A DNA stretch of 64,000 nt from Lysinibacillus fusiformis. GTDB taxonomy: Bacteria > Bacillota > Bacilli > Bacillales_A > Planococcaceae. Shown here in pieces: positions 28,100-36,574 of the stretch. Each line of letters starts with the position of its first letter. The first letter of the stretch is position 1. The position numbers and the translations under genes were made by a program. The notes under the pieces are model-generated. The model worked only from the letters and a program-made list of their open reading frames with translations, had not been told where the DNA came from and ran no database searches. Location of the stretch: NCBI RefSeq assembly GCF_016925635.1, contig NZ_CP070490.1, positions 248,001 to 312,000 on the forward strand. Reading direction: 5' to 3'.

Positions 28100-29371
28100 T
28101 TATGCTGAAGTTTTAGTGTCGCTACCTTCATCGAGTTCAGTGCCATCTTCAAGAAGCAATTTCGGTTTTTCTTTATCCGTAATTGTTTTTGCTGTAATGA
28201 TACATTTTTTTACGTCTTCACGTGAAGGCAATTCGTACATTACATCAAGCATTGTTGACTCAATAATTGAACGAAGACCACGCGCACCTGTTTTACGTTC
28301 AATCGCTTCCTTAGCAATTTCCACAAGAGCACCTTCATCAAATTCAAGCTCAACACCATCTAATTCAAGCATTTTTTGATATTGCTTGGCTAGTGCATTT
28401 TTCGGCTCTGTTAAAATTTGTACTAGTGCAGCTTCGTTTAATTGCTCCAGACTCGCAAGTACAGGTAATCGACCAATGAACTCTGGTATTAAACCAAATT
28501 TCAATAAATCCTCAGGAATCAGCTTGGACATGATAGAACCTTCATCTACATCTACTATATTCGGATCTGAACCGAATCCTATTACTTTTTCACCCTGACG
28601 TCGTTTAATGATGGTTTCAATGCCATCAAATGCACCACCCACAATGAAAAGAATATTAGTTGTATCGATTTGTAAAAATTCTTGATGAGGATGTTTTCGT
28701 CCTCCTTGCGGTGGAACGCTTGCAACTGTTCCTTCCAGAATCTTTAGGAGTGCCTGCTGAACACCTTCGCCAGAAACATCTCGTGTAATAGATGGATTCT
28801 CTGACTTACGTGCAACTTTGTCAATTTCATCAATATAGATAATCCCTTTTTCAGCGCGTTCGATATCGTAATCAGCTGATTGGATTAACTTTAATAAAAT
28901 ATTTTCAACGTCCTCACCAACATAACCTGCTTCAGTTAAGGAGGTAGCATCCGCAATTGCGAATGGAACATTTAAAATACGTGCTAACGTTTGAGCTAAT
29001 AAAGTTTTACCGCTACCAGTTGGGCCGATTAACACAATGTTCGATTTTGCTAATTCAATATCATCAATTTTACTATTCGTATTGATACGTTTATAGTGAT
29101 TGTAAACTGCGACTGCCAATGCCTTTTTAGCACGCTCTTGTCCAATTACATACTCATCTAGAATCGTTAAGATTTCTTTAGGTTTCGGAATATCTTGGAA
29201 TTCAATTTCCTCCTCTACACCTAGTTCCTCTACAACGATCTCTGAACAAAGCTCGATACATTCATCACAAATATAAACACCCGGACCTGCAACTAATTTA
29301 CGCACTTGTTCTTGTGGCTTTCCACAAAATGAGCATTTTAAATTGCCTTTTTCATCATTAAATTTGAACAA
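28100..29371 (-). CDS. clpX: ATP-dependent Clp protease ATP-binding subunit ClpX
   Basis: 423 residues. A hexameric AAA+ unfoldase that feeds substrates to ClpP. The N-terminal zinc finger has C13, C16, C35 and C38 (CSFCGKP and ICDEC). Walker A is GPTGSGKT, Walker B is IIYIDEID, and the ClpP-contact loop region contains IGFGSDPN. The C-terminal domain carries the sensor-2 GARGLR. Start is a TTG at 29369-29371 with AGGGGTG well spaced. The tig gene lies upstream, as in B. subtilis, but separated by a 700-base spacer holding a repeat. Confidence 0.97.
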   Translation of the reverse strand: MFKFNDEKGNLKCSFCGKPQEQVRKLVAGPGVYICDECIELCSEIVVEELGVEEEIEFQDIPKPKEILTILDEYVIGQERAKKALAVAVYNHYKRINTNSKIDDIELAKSNIVLIGPTGSGKTLLAQTLARILNVPFAIADATSLTEAGYVGEDVENILLKLIQSADYDIERAEKGIIYIDEIDKVARKSENPSITRDVSGEGVQQALLKILEGTVASVPPQGGRKHPHQEFLQIDTTNILFIVGGAFDGIETIIKRRQGEKVIGFGSDPNIVDVDEGSIMSKLIPEDLLKFGLIPEFIGRLPVLASLEQLNEAALVQILTEPKNALAKQYQKMLELDGVELEFDEGALVEIAKEAIERKTGARGLRSIIESTMLDVMYELPSREDVKKCIITAKTITDKEKPKLLLEDGTELDEGSDTKTSA

Positions 29372-29682
29372 TATGTTTCACCCCTATTCAAGCAACAATC
29401 TTACAAGATTATTGAACCTTTATCAAATAAATTGTCTGCATCATTTACGCCTCAGCATTTATGCATGTATAGATTATAACGTATCGTCATGTACTTTACT
29501 TCATTTGCCTTACGAAGCATGCTATCGAAACCTGCTTACTTCGCCACCTTATACTGCTATAAAGTTACATTTATTTACTTCCGACACACTACAAACTACT
29601 GATCTCTATTTATAAATCTACTACATTCATCAACCAAGGGTATATATCACTCAAAAAATAAGTTTTATTTATTATGACCTCT
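29372..29682. other. AT-rich spacer upstream of clpX, no gene
   Basis: No open frame has a ribosome binding site. The clpX promoter presumably lies here, but I see no clear hexamers, and no CtsR heptad repeat. Confidence 0.4.
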
Positions 29683-29911
29683 CTGAATGAAGTTAAGTTT
29701 AGCATCGTATCAATTTCGCCTTGACTCAAATAGCGTCTGGACATCAATCCAAATCCTTGACACCTGCCAGCAGGCTCTATCTTCATTCAGTCGTGGTTTA
29801 AACACACACTAAAAAGGTTAAAAAGGCATACAGTTCACCATCTATGTGAGATGGGCGTCATTTGTACCTGACGTTATGCTTTGGATACAAAAACATCTGC
29901 TGAATGAAGAT
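29683..29911. repeat. hairpin-ended intergenic repeat, copy 2
   Basis: CTGAATGAAG occurs at 29683-29692, inverted at 29781-29790 and direct again at 29900-29909. The last two extend to ATCTTCATTCAG and CTGAATGAAGAT, bounding a 132-base segment that contains a CCATCT/AGATGG hairpin. The flank CACCTGCCAGCAGG forms another small stem. The same ordered elements occur in degenerate form upstream of mreB at 888-1001. This indicates a non-coding repeat family. Confidence 0.55.
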
Positions 29912-29996
29912 AAAAACTAAAACAATACTATGTATAAGTGAAGTATAAAGTGAAATAAACGTTAAGGGGACTGATTTTTAAGAGTTTATGTGATAA

Positions 29997-30027
29997 AACA
30001 AGGCACGGATTCATGCCGTACCTTGTT
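29997..30027 (-). terminator. intrinsic terminator after tig
   Basis: AACAAGG-ACGG and GCCGT-CCTTGTT pair, with one G-U in the minus-strand RNA. It ends the ysoA-tig transcript; a T-run also follows on the plus strand. Confidence 0.85.
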
Positions 30028-30055
30028 TTTTTGGGCTATCTAATTACACAAAATC

Positions 30056-31345
30056 TTATTCAGTAATTTTAGCGTTTTCTACTAAAAATTCAACTGTTTT
30101 TTGGATTTTGATGTCGTTTTCAAGTACTGCTGTACCACCTAAAGCACTTGTGATTTGATCATTTGTCATGTTGAATTGAGCAGCCATTTTTTCTAATTCT
30201 GCTTCAATATCAGCTTCAGATGCTTCAATTTTTTCAGCTTCAGCAATCGCTTCAAGTGTTAATGAAACACGTACACGGCTTTCTGCTTCTTCTTTCATTT
30301 GACCACGTAGGTCTTCTTCTGATTGACCAGAGAATTGGTAGTAAAGGTCTAAGTTCATACCTTGCATTTGTAAACGTTGACCAAATTCTTGTAACATACG
30401 ATCAGTTTCAGAGTTAATCATACCTGCTGGCACTTCAAACTCAGCATTTTCAGCAGCTTTCTCTACTAGTTCATCACGAAGAGCAGCATCTGATTCTGTT
30501 GCCTTTTGAGCTGCAGTTTGTTCTTTAATTTTAGCGCGTAAAGCTTCAACGCCTTCAACTTCTGGATCTAATTCTTTTGCGAATTCATCATTTAACTCAG
30601 GAAGAACTTTTGTTTTTACTTCTTTCACTGTTACTTTGAAAGTAGCTTCTTTACCAGCTAATTCAGCTGCATGGTATTCTTCTGGGAATGTCACAACAAC
30701 ATCTTTAGATTCGCCAGTTTTAACACCAACAAGTTGCTCTTCAAAACCTGGAATGAATGAACCTGAACCGATTTCTAGTGGATAGTCTTCGCCTTTTCCA
30801 CCTTCAAAAGCTTCTTCACCTACGAAACCTTCGAAGTCGATCACAGCTGTATCACCTTCTACGATTGCTTCGTCTTCTTTGATTTCAAGTTCTGCTTTGC
30901 GAGCTAATTGATCTTGAATTTGAGCATCTACTTCTTCATCCGTTACTTCTACTGGCAGTTTAGATACTTCTAAACCTTTGTAGTCACCTAGCTTTGGTTC
31001 TGGTTTCACTGTTACTTGTGCAGTGAATGTGAAATCTTGGCCGTGTACAAAGTTTTCTGTACCAGCGATTTCTGGGTAATCAACTGGCATAATTCCAGCT
31101 TCATCAATTGCTTTTGCATAAGATTCAGGAACGATGATTTCTAATGCATCTTGGTATAGAGATTCGATACCAAAACGTTGTTCAAACATTTTACGAGGCA
31201 TTTTACCTTTACGGAAACCTGGTACGTTAATTTGTTTTACAACTTTTTTGAACGCTTGGTCCATTGCTGCATCGATTTCTGCAGCAGGTACTTCGATTGT
31301 AAGAGTACCGATATTACCTTCTTGTTTTTCCCATTTTGCTGACAT
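30056..31345 (-). CDS. tig: trigger factor (ribosome-associated chaperone, peptidyl-prolyl isomerase)
   Basis: 429 residues from the ATG at 31345 ([11 protein letters not shown]), where GGAGG is nine bases upstream; the longer frame to 31396 has no binding site. The N-terminal ribosome-binding domain contains the signature [14 protein letters not shown]-like segment [11 protein letters not shown]. The FKBP-type isomerase domain is visible as [20 protein letters not shown] and [10 protein letters not shown], and the C-terminal helical arms follow. It binds nascent chains at the ribosome exit. Followed by clpX, as in many bacteria. Confidence 0.97.
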   Translation of the reverse strand: MSAKWEKQEGNIGTLTIEVPAAEIDAAMDQAFKKVVKQINVPGFRKGKMPRKMFEQRFGIESLYQDALEIIVPESYAKAIDEAGIMPVDYPEIAGTENFVHGQDFTFTAQVTVKPEPKLGDYKGLEVSKLPVEVTDEEVDAQIQDQLARKAELEIKEDEAIVEGDTAVIDFEGFVGEEAFEGGKGEDYPLEIGSGSFIPGFEEQLVGVKTGESKDVVVTFPEEYHAAELAGKEATFKVTVKEVKTKVLPELNDEFAKELDPEVEGVEALRAKIKEQTAAQKATESDAALRDELVEKAAENAEFEVPAGMINSETDRMLQEFGQRLQMQGMNLDLYYQFSGQSEEDLRGQMKEEAESRVRVSLTLEAIAEAEKIEASEADIEAELEKMAAQFNMTNDQITSALGGTAVLENDIKIQKTVEFLVENAKITE

Positions 31346-31464
31346 GTATAAATACCTCCAAAATAAATAATCAAGTTTAGATGTTAGACAATTCATTCGT
31401 AACTACGATTTTGACAACCATTTTAGTATAACATAGATGTGTATAGTTTCAACTTATTTCATAC

Positions 31465-32448
31465 CTAATGTAGTTCTGTTAGCTTTTCTAACATTTGTAA
31501 AAAGTCGATGATTTCATAGTCCATTTCTTGTACATTTCCTAGCATGGCTAAGACAAAATCAATATAACTATAGGCAACATCATCTGCTTCGAACGGTTGC
31601 CATTCAAAAGGATACGTTACAATGGCATGCTTTGCCATTAAATATTGTACCATTTCCAACGTAGATGGGTCTTGTTCTAGCTTCATTTCCAATATATTTT
31701 TTATTTCTCCATACTGCGGTAACTGGTTAGGCAATACTAGCTCAGTCGGATTAACGGTTTTTGTTTGGTTGAATTTGGCTATTGTAACATCAATAGCTAC
31801 TTCTTGTTCCACTAATAATATTAATGCTAAGCTCTGGACAAAAGGATGAACCGTTGAACATTCAATGATCGCTTTTAATGCCTCTTTTAATTGTCTTACA
31901 TTTGTATCCATAAGACGATGTAAGCGAATGGATTGTTCATTTGGAGTAAGTGCACAAAATTTCTCAAGATCATACTCCTGTTCCTCTATTAAACGTTGTG
32001 CATTTTCTTTTTTTTCTAGATTCTTAGACACTTCACTATTCAAATTTTTTAATCGCTCAAATTTTTCAATTTGATCCTGAGGCAAAACATTTTCTTCAAG
32101 TAGGGTTGTAATTAATGACTCTACTTGATGATATTCTTTTAACTGCATGCATACGGTAATGTACAATTCCATGACTTCTACATAAAGTGTTGTACCCACC
32201 GAAAATAATTGCTCACAAACATTTTTTGCCTTGCTATAGTCCTTTAATTCATACAAAGCAAAAGCATAGGCACTAAGAGCAAACTCATCTCCAGCTTCGT
32301 ATGCAAATGCCTTTTCAAAACTTGCCACCGCTTTTTCATACTGAAAATTTTCAGCAAACATATGCCCTTCACGTATTAAAGTTTGGACAGCGCCTGGAAA
32401 AACAACAATATTGTCATGTTTAATGACATGACGCTTTCTTTTTGTCAT
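31465..32448 (-). CDS. ysoA: TPR-repeat protein YsoA
   Basis: 327 residues starting at the ATG at 32448 (MTKRKRHVIKHDNIVVFPG); GAGGTGAG is directly upstream. TPR-like helical pairs are seen at about 20-120, for example FQYEKAVASFEKAFAYEAG and YALYELKDYSKAKNVCEQL-type segments. The C-terminal half is helical without obvious repeats. In B. subtilis ysoA lies upstream of tig, in the same order. The role is not established; TPR proteins usually scaffold protein complexes. Confidence 0.8.
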   Translation of the reverse strand: MTKRKRHVIKHDNIVVFPGAVQTLIREGHMFAENFQYEKAVASFEKAFAYEAGDEFALSAYAFALYELKDYSKAKNVCEQLFSVGTTLYVEVMELYITVCMQLKEYHQVESLITTLLEENVLPQDQIEKFERLKNLNSEVSKNLEKKENAQRLIEEQEYDLEKFCALTPNEQSIRLHRLMDTNVRQLKEALKAIIECSTVHPFVQSLALILLVEQEVAIDVTIAKFNQTKTVNPTELVLPNQLPQYGEIKNILEMKLEQDPSTLEMVQYLMAKHAIVTYPFEWQPFEADDVAYSYIDFVLAMLGNVQEMDYEIIDFLQMLEKLTELH

Positions 32449-32661
32449 TTTTCTCACCTCATTATTCTAATTTTCATTTCTGTTATTTACTAAAAAAATC
32501 CACAAGTTTCTTGTTTTTAACAAAAAATCATTGCTTTTGCATTCATATTTTGTAATAAATTGTATTATAATTAGAATAGTCTAAAATTTATCACAATTCG
32601 CAGACGTTCCCCATTATTGTCTGCATCAAGAAAATCAAGTTCTTAACAAGGAGTGGAATCC

Positions 32662-33126
32662 ATGCAATTACTTGATACAATTACAGAATTTGATCATTGT
32701 ATCTCATCTGCATTCGAGGCATTATCGATTAAAGTCATTTCAATTTCTACAACGAACGGCCCTCTTCAAGATATGCCGATAGAATTTGAACTTTTAACAC
32801 GCACCAAAATCGACGTCTACACACAAGAAGCCAGCACCTATATTTTAAGAATTCAAGGGTGTATTCCTGGTTCTATTGCACTTGGTCATCAAAACGAGTC
32901 TCTTTCCATTATTCCTCAAAAAGTAAACATTGAATGCAACTACAAGCTGTTACATGTTGATAAAAAAGATATGCAGCAAATTTTACAACATCCTGAACCA
33001 AATCGTCATTATTGTGAATGGCTCATTGATGCAATCAAAAACGCCAATATTCTTGTCGAGTTAAAGACAAATCAACACACGCTTACTGAATGGCCAATTG
33101 GCATCAAATCAGCAGTCATTATTTAG
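32662..33126 (+). CDS. conserved hypothetical protein, 154 residues
   Basis: Starts MQLLDTITEFDHCISSAFEA. A GTG at 32653 also opens the frame, but AAGGAGTGG is spaced for the ATG at 32662. The protein looks like a small soluble alpha/beta protein with no signal peptide or known motif. The 3' end is followed within a few bases by the hairpin that begins the first large repeat. No function can be assigned. Confidence 0.7.
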   Translation: MQLLDTITEFDHCISSAFEALSIKVISISTTNGPLQDMPIEFELLTRTKIDVYTQEASTYILRIQGCIPGSIALGHQNESLSIIPQKVNIECNYKLLHVDKKDMQQILQHPEPNRHYCEWLIDAIKNANILVELKTNQHTLTEWPIGIKSAVII

Positions 33127-33132
33127 CTAGAC

Positions 33133-33160
33133 AAAGACATACTTTAATAGGTATGTCTTT
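33133..33160 (+). terminator. left terminator duplicate of repeat copy A
   Basis: AAAGACATAC and GTATGTCTTT form a 10-bp stem just after the stop of the 154-residue gene. The 28-base hairpin recurs with one mismatch at 33706-33733, on the other side of the repeat core. Confidence 0.85.
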
Positions 33161-33705
33161 TCTTGTTGTTGAAAAAAGATGTTGTCAACGGCAGAGAAAG
33201 CAATTTTGCAAGGTGAGGGGTTGATTTCCGTTCCGCCAGCGTCCTTTCCAGAGGGCGTCCGATGAGCCGCTTCACTCACTTACGTTCGCTCCAGGGTCTC
33301 CTCTGTGACGCTAAATCCCCAAGGAGTGACGCTGGCTCCACTCCAATCAACCATGCTGCAAAAGTGTCTTTACTTTTTTTCATAGTAGCATAGCGATCAA
33401 ATCGCCCATTAACTGTATTCTTAGAGGGGATAAACTCTTATTTTCAATGTGGAGAAGTGATGCGTGACAACACCTCTTCATAAAGAGCAGTGAGCACCTT
33501 CCCTTTATTTGAAAACCTTTGCTAAAAAGTCAGTGGGTTGAAGTGGAAGGCTACGTGACTCCAGTGGGATAGCGAGATAGGCGAAGCCCTGCACGGAGCG
33601 GTAGCGGAGGAAGCGATTCGGCGCTCACCCACAGGAAAGCAAGTAGTCTGCAACGGAAATCCATTTCTACCTTTCAATTGACAGTTTTGTTTTTCAACAC
33701 TAAGC
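33161..33705. repeat. composite inverted-palindrome element, copy A (545 bp)
   Basis: The ends are TGTTGAAAAA (33167-33176) and its inverse TTTTTCAACA (33690-33699). Inside are two GC-rich palindromic units facing each other. The left unit (33219-33352, 134 bp) is closed by GGTTGAT/ATCAACC and GCCAGCGTC/GACGCTGGC. The right unit (33536-33662, 127 bp) is closed by GGCTAC and GTAGTC-type arms, with CCCAC/GTGGG. The inverse of the right unit resembles the left (GATTTCCGTT, GAGCCGCTTC and CACTCCAA are shared). A 183-bp AT-rich spacer lies between them. Other copies: 40546-41033 and 58688-59222. Frames read across it are not credible genes. Confidence 0.9.
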
Positions 33706-33733
33706 AAAGACATACTTAAATAGGTATGTCTTT
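33706..33733 (+). terminator. right terminator duplicate of repeat copy A
   Basis: The same 28-base hairpin as at 33133-33160 with one loop difference, followed by seven Ts on the plus strand. Confidence 0.85.
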
Positions 33734-33937
33734 TTTTATTCACATTTAAGTTTTACCATTTTATTGCGTTTCTATCATAACAACTTTCTATAGGTTCTGG
33801 AAATAATATTGTAAAAGTTATGTTTTAAAGAGAGCATTCTAACAGTTCTTATTTAATGGGGGTTTCAAATTTATCCTTTCGAAATGAAATGGCGCTATAA
33901 TAATAGTACAAAAATGATGATGGAGGCTTTCTTAAAC

Positions 33938-34780
33938 ATGGATATTAAAGAAACATTACAATCTTTTTTTACAATGACACTGTCTGATCGCCAAGCATTT
34001 ATGTTGCAGCATAGTGATTGGCTATTACAGGAGATGTTAGCGCATATTGGCTCAGTTGATGCTGAATTACGAGACCACCTCATTTATCGTACCTTTGTTG
34101 ATTTACTAAGTGATAATTTATTGAACCCTCAACAACTTCAATATTTGTTTGAAACAGTTACGGGTGATGATTTTTTATATTTACATATTGGAGAAAAAGC
34201 AACAGATAGTGTCTTTACTCGTTCGTTTTCTGCATTACTTGTTGCAGGGCTTCTTGCAAAGGATGCTGAATTACTCGTTTTAAGTGATGATGACTTGCAA
34301 CTATTCTTTAAAAAAATTGGCCGCTATTTGTTATTAGAGCAAGATACGAGAGGATTTGTTCAGGATAAAGGATGGGCACACAGTATTGCACATGGTGCAG
34401 ATTTAGCTGCAACGACAATAAAACATCCAAAATTCGATTTACAGTATGCACCATCCATCTTACATGCATTAAAACTTGTCACTTGGAAAGAAACCGTCTT
34501 TGTTAATGACGAAGAGGAACGCTTAGTCAATATCGTGGATGCGCTATTACTTCAACATTACTCAGAGGAAGCACTGATCGAATTTGTTGAACAGGCTTTT
34601 GATAAATTTGAAATGCATTTAATGACACAAGGTTATAATGAGCTCTTCTTTAGTGGACGCACTTGTACGTTGAACTTTATGAAAACATTATATTTTTCTT
34701 TAAAAATGAATAATAAAGCTCCACAACTACAAAATATGATTTATGGTCAAGTAGCCAAATGGCTGAAGCTTGGTGATTGA
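33938..34780 (+). CDS. DUF2785-family protein
   Basis: 280 residues from the ATG at 33938 (MDIKETLQSFFTM); GGAGG lies about 11 bases upstream, which disfavours the 33884 start. A segment RGFVQDKGWAHSIAHGADLA is typical of the DUF2785 family, a helical protein of unknown role with the conserved GWAHSIAHGAD motif. No signal peptide or membrane span. It stands alone between repeat copy A and the qox operon, with its own terminator. Confidence 0.75.
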   Translation: MDIKETLQSFFTMTLSDRQAFMLQHSDWLLQEMLAHIGSVDAELRDHLIYRTFVDLLSDNLLNPQQLQYLFETVTGDDFLYLHIGEKATDSVFTRSFSALLVAGLLAKDAELLVLSDDDLQLFFKKIGRYLLLEQDTRGFVQDKGWAHSIAHGADLAATTIKHPKFDLQYAPSILHALKLVTWKETVFVNDEEERLVNIVDALLLQHYSEEALIEFVEQAFDKFEMHLMTQGYNELFFSGRTCTLNFMKTLYFSLKMNNKAPQLQNMIYGQVAKWLKLGD

Positions 34781-34848
34781 CAAGCAATCTTAAAAATGCT
34801 GATTAACTCCACTTAATTCTTCATAACATAATTTTTTTCTAAAATACT

Positions 34849-34880
34849 AGCAAACTAAGACAGCTCTTAGTTTGCTTTTT
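34849..34880 (+). terminator. intrinsic terminator after the DUF2785 gene
   Basis: AGCAAACTAAGA and TCTTAGTTTGCT form a perfect 12-bp stem with a CAGC loop, followed by Ts. Confidence 0.9.
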
Positions 34881-35608
34881 ACTTTTCAGATAAAACAAAC
34901 AAAGTAAAAATTTGGATTCCGAAGAAAATTGATTATTATATTAACATAATTAATAATCCGCACCATTTATTCCCTCTTCACTCATTCCTTTCATTGAAAA
35001 TTCAACCTATTGTTTCCATAAAACGTCATTATGTGTACTCCTTTTTTTAATAAAAGGCAAATAAAAAATCCCATTACGTCTGATATGGCCATGATTTTAT
35101 TACAAAACAGCGTCTAAAATGTGAAATGCCATTTTTCACAATATAAATTATTTACTTAGGTAAACATCAGGAATGCAGTATTTTCAACGTTTCCACAGTG
35201 TTTAATGATTAAAACCTATAAATACCAATACTAAAATAACGATTTTTGTTCAAAAAATGTTCAAATTCAACACCGCTATACTATCATTTTCATAACAAAA
35301 TTATGTTTTTTCTTAAAAACAGGGCGTATAATCCAATGTGCAAACAACGAGAGATTGTGACAATCGTAGTTAAGCAAGTACGTATTTAAAACGATTGCGC
35401 AAGTCATTGATTTTGCTAACGCTTGCATCAGATCAGTCAACACTAGATTTTATGTTTCATATTGAACCATGCCATTGTAATTTCTTATGTTGTTGATTGA
35501 TACGCCAAGATAAAAGAGGTGACCTCAGTATCTACTATTTGTAAATGTGACACTGACAAAAAAACACATGAATTTTATGAATAGCCGTTCTATAGAAAGG
35601 AGTCAAAC
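34881..35608. other. long AT-rich region upstream of qoxA, no gene
   Basis: About 730 bases without a credible open frame. A 7-bp inverted repeat TGTGAAA...TTTCACA at 35120-35140, with a 7-base spacer, may be an operator, but the spacing fits neither the Fnr nor the Rex consensus. A TATAAT at 35327-35332, preceded by GTATG-type sequence but no good -35, is a candidate -10; if used, the qox leader would be about 270 nt. Confidence 0.45.
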
Positions 35609-36514
35609 ATGAAGAAAAAATTAAGTTTAATGTTAGTAGCATTGAGTGCGCTTGCTCTTCTTGCTGGTTGTGAACCATTAACAGTGTTCAATCCAAAAGG
35701 ACCTAATGCTGAAACATTATCAAACACAATTATCTTATCCATTATTACAATGGCCTTTATATTACTAGTCGTGTATGTGCTTTTAGCCTTTATGCTTACA
35801 AAGTATCGTGCATCAAAAGCATCTGCTGATTATGAGCCTCCTCATGAAGAAGGAAGCCATCTTCTTGAAATTACATGGACAGTAATTCCAATTATTATCG
35901 TAGCATTCTTAGCTGTTGTGACTGTAAGAACAACATCTACAGTAGAAGCTCAACCAGCAGGTTATGACGATAAGGAACCTTTAGTTATTTATGCATCATC
36001 ATCAAACTGGAAATGGCACTTTAGTTATCCTGAAGAAGGTGTTGAAACAGTCAACTATGTAAACATTCCGGTGGATCGTCCAATCGAGTTCAAACTTTAC
36101 TCTTTTGGTCCAATTACAAGTTTCTGGATTCCTCAATTAGCAGGTCAAAAGTATGCCATGAGTGATATGTTAACAACAATTCACCTTGCGGCAGATGAAG
36201 TTGGTTCATTTATGGGACGTAACTCTAACTTTAATGGACGTGGCTTTGCTGAAATGGAATTTGAAGCACAGTCTATGACGCAAGAAGACTTCGATAAATG
36301 GGTTACTGATGTAAAAGCAAAAGAAGCACCATTAACAGAAGAAAAATTTGATGAGCTTCTAGAGGCAGAACATGTTGGTCGCCAAAGCTTCTCATCTACA
36401 CACTTAGACTTCAGTCCAGCTCCAATGGAACATGGTAAAAACATGAATATGGATGATATGGATCATGGGGATATGTCTGAGGAAGACATGAATAATGAAC
36501 ATTCTGGTCATTAA
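35609..36514 (+). CDS. qoxA: quinol oxidase subunit II (QoxA)
   Basis: 301 residues. A lipoprotein signal peptide ends in the lipobox LLAGC (Cys21). Two transmembrane helices follow (about 42-64 and 86-108), then the periplasm-facing cupredoxin domain. Motif WKWHFSYPEEG is present, but the CuA copper ligands of cytochrome c oxidases are absent, which identifies the quinol-type enzyme. The C-terminal 29 residues are rich in His and Met (MDHGDMSEEDMNNEHSGH ends the protein). First gene of qoxABCD; RBS GAAAGGAG. Confidence 0.95.
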   Translation: MKKKLSLMLVALSALALLAGCEPLTVFNPKGPNAETLSNTIILSIITMAFILLVVYVLLAFMLTKYRASKASADYEPPHEEGSHLLEITWTVIPIIIVAFLAVVTVRTTSTVEAQPAGYDDKEPLVIYASSSNWKWHFSYPEEGVETVNYVNIPVDRPIEFKLYSFGPITSFWIPQLAGQKYAMSDMLTTIHLAADEVGSFMGRNSNFNGRGFAEMEFEAQSMTQEDFDKWVTDVKAKEAPLTEEKFDELLEAEHVGRQSFSSTHLDFSPAPMEHGKNMNMDDMDHGDMSEEDMNNEHSGH

Positions 36515-36574
36515 TTTGAATTTAACTTTGAACGAATCGAGACTTAATTTTTAAATTTGAAAGGAGCGCATCCA

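Noticed and set aside
29343-29615. 90-residue plus-strand frame upstream of clpX
   Set aside because: Begins inside clpX on the opposite strand, has no ribosome site and unusual composition.
33522-33743. Open frame on the minus strand across repeat copy A
   Set aside because: It runs across the palindromic right unit and the terminator. Similar frames occur in all copies because the DNA repeats. No ribosome binding site, compositional bias from the palindromes.
35120-35140. TGTGAAA/TTTCACA repeat as an Fnr or Rex site
   Set aside because: The spacer is too long for either consensus, so only a generic inverted repeat is recorded.
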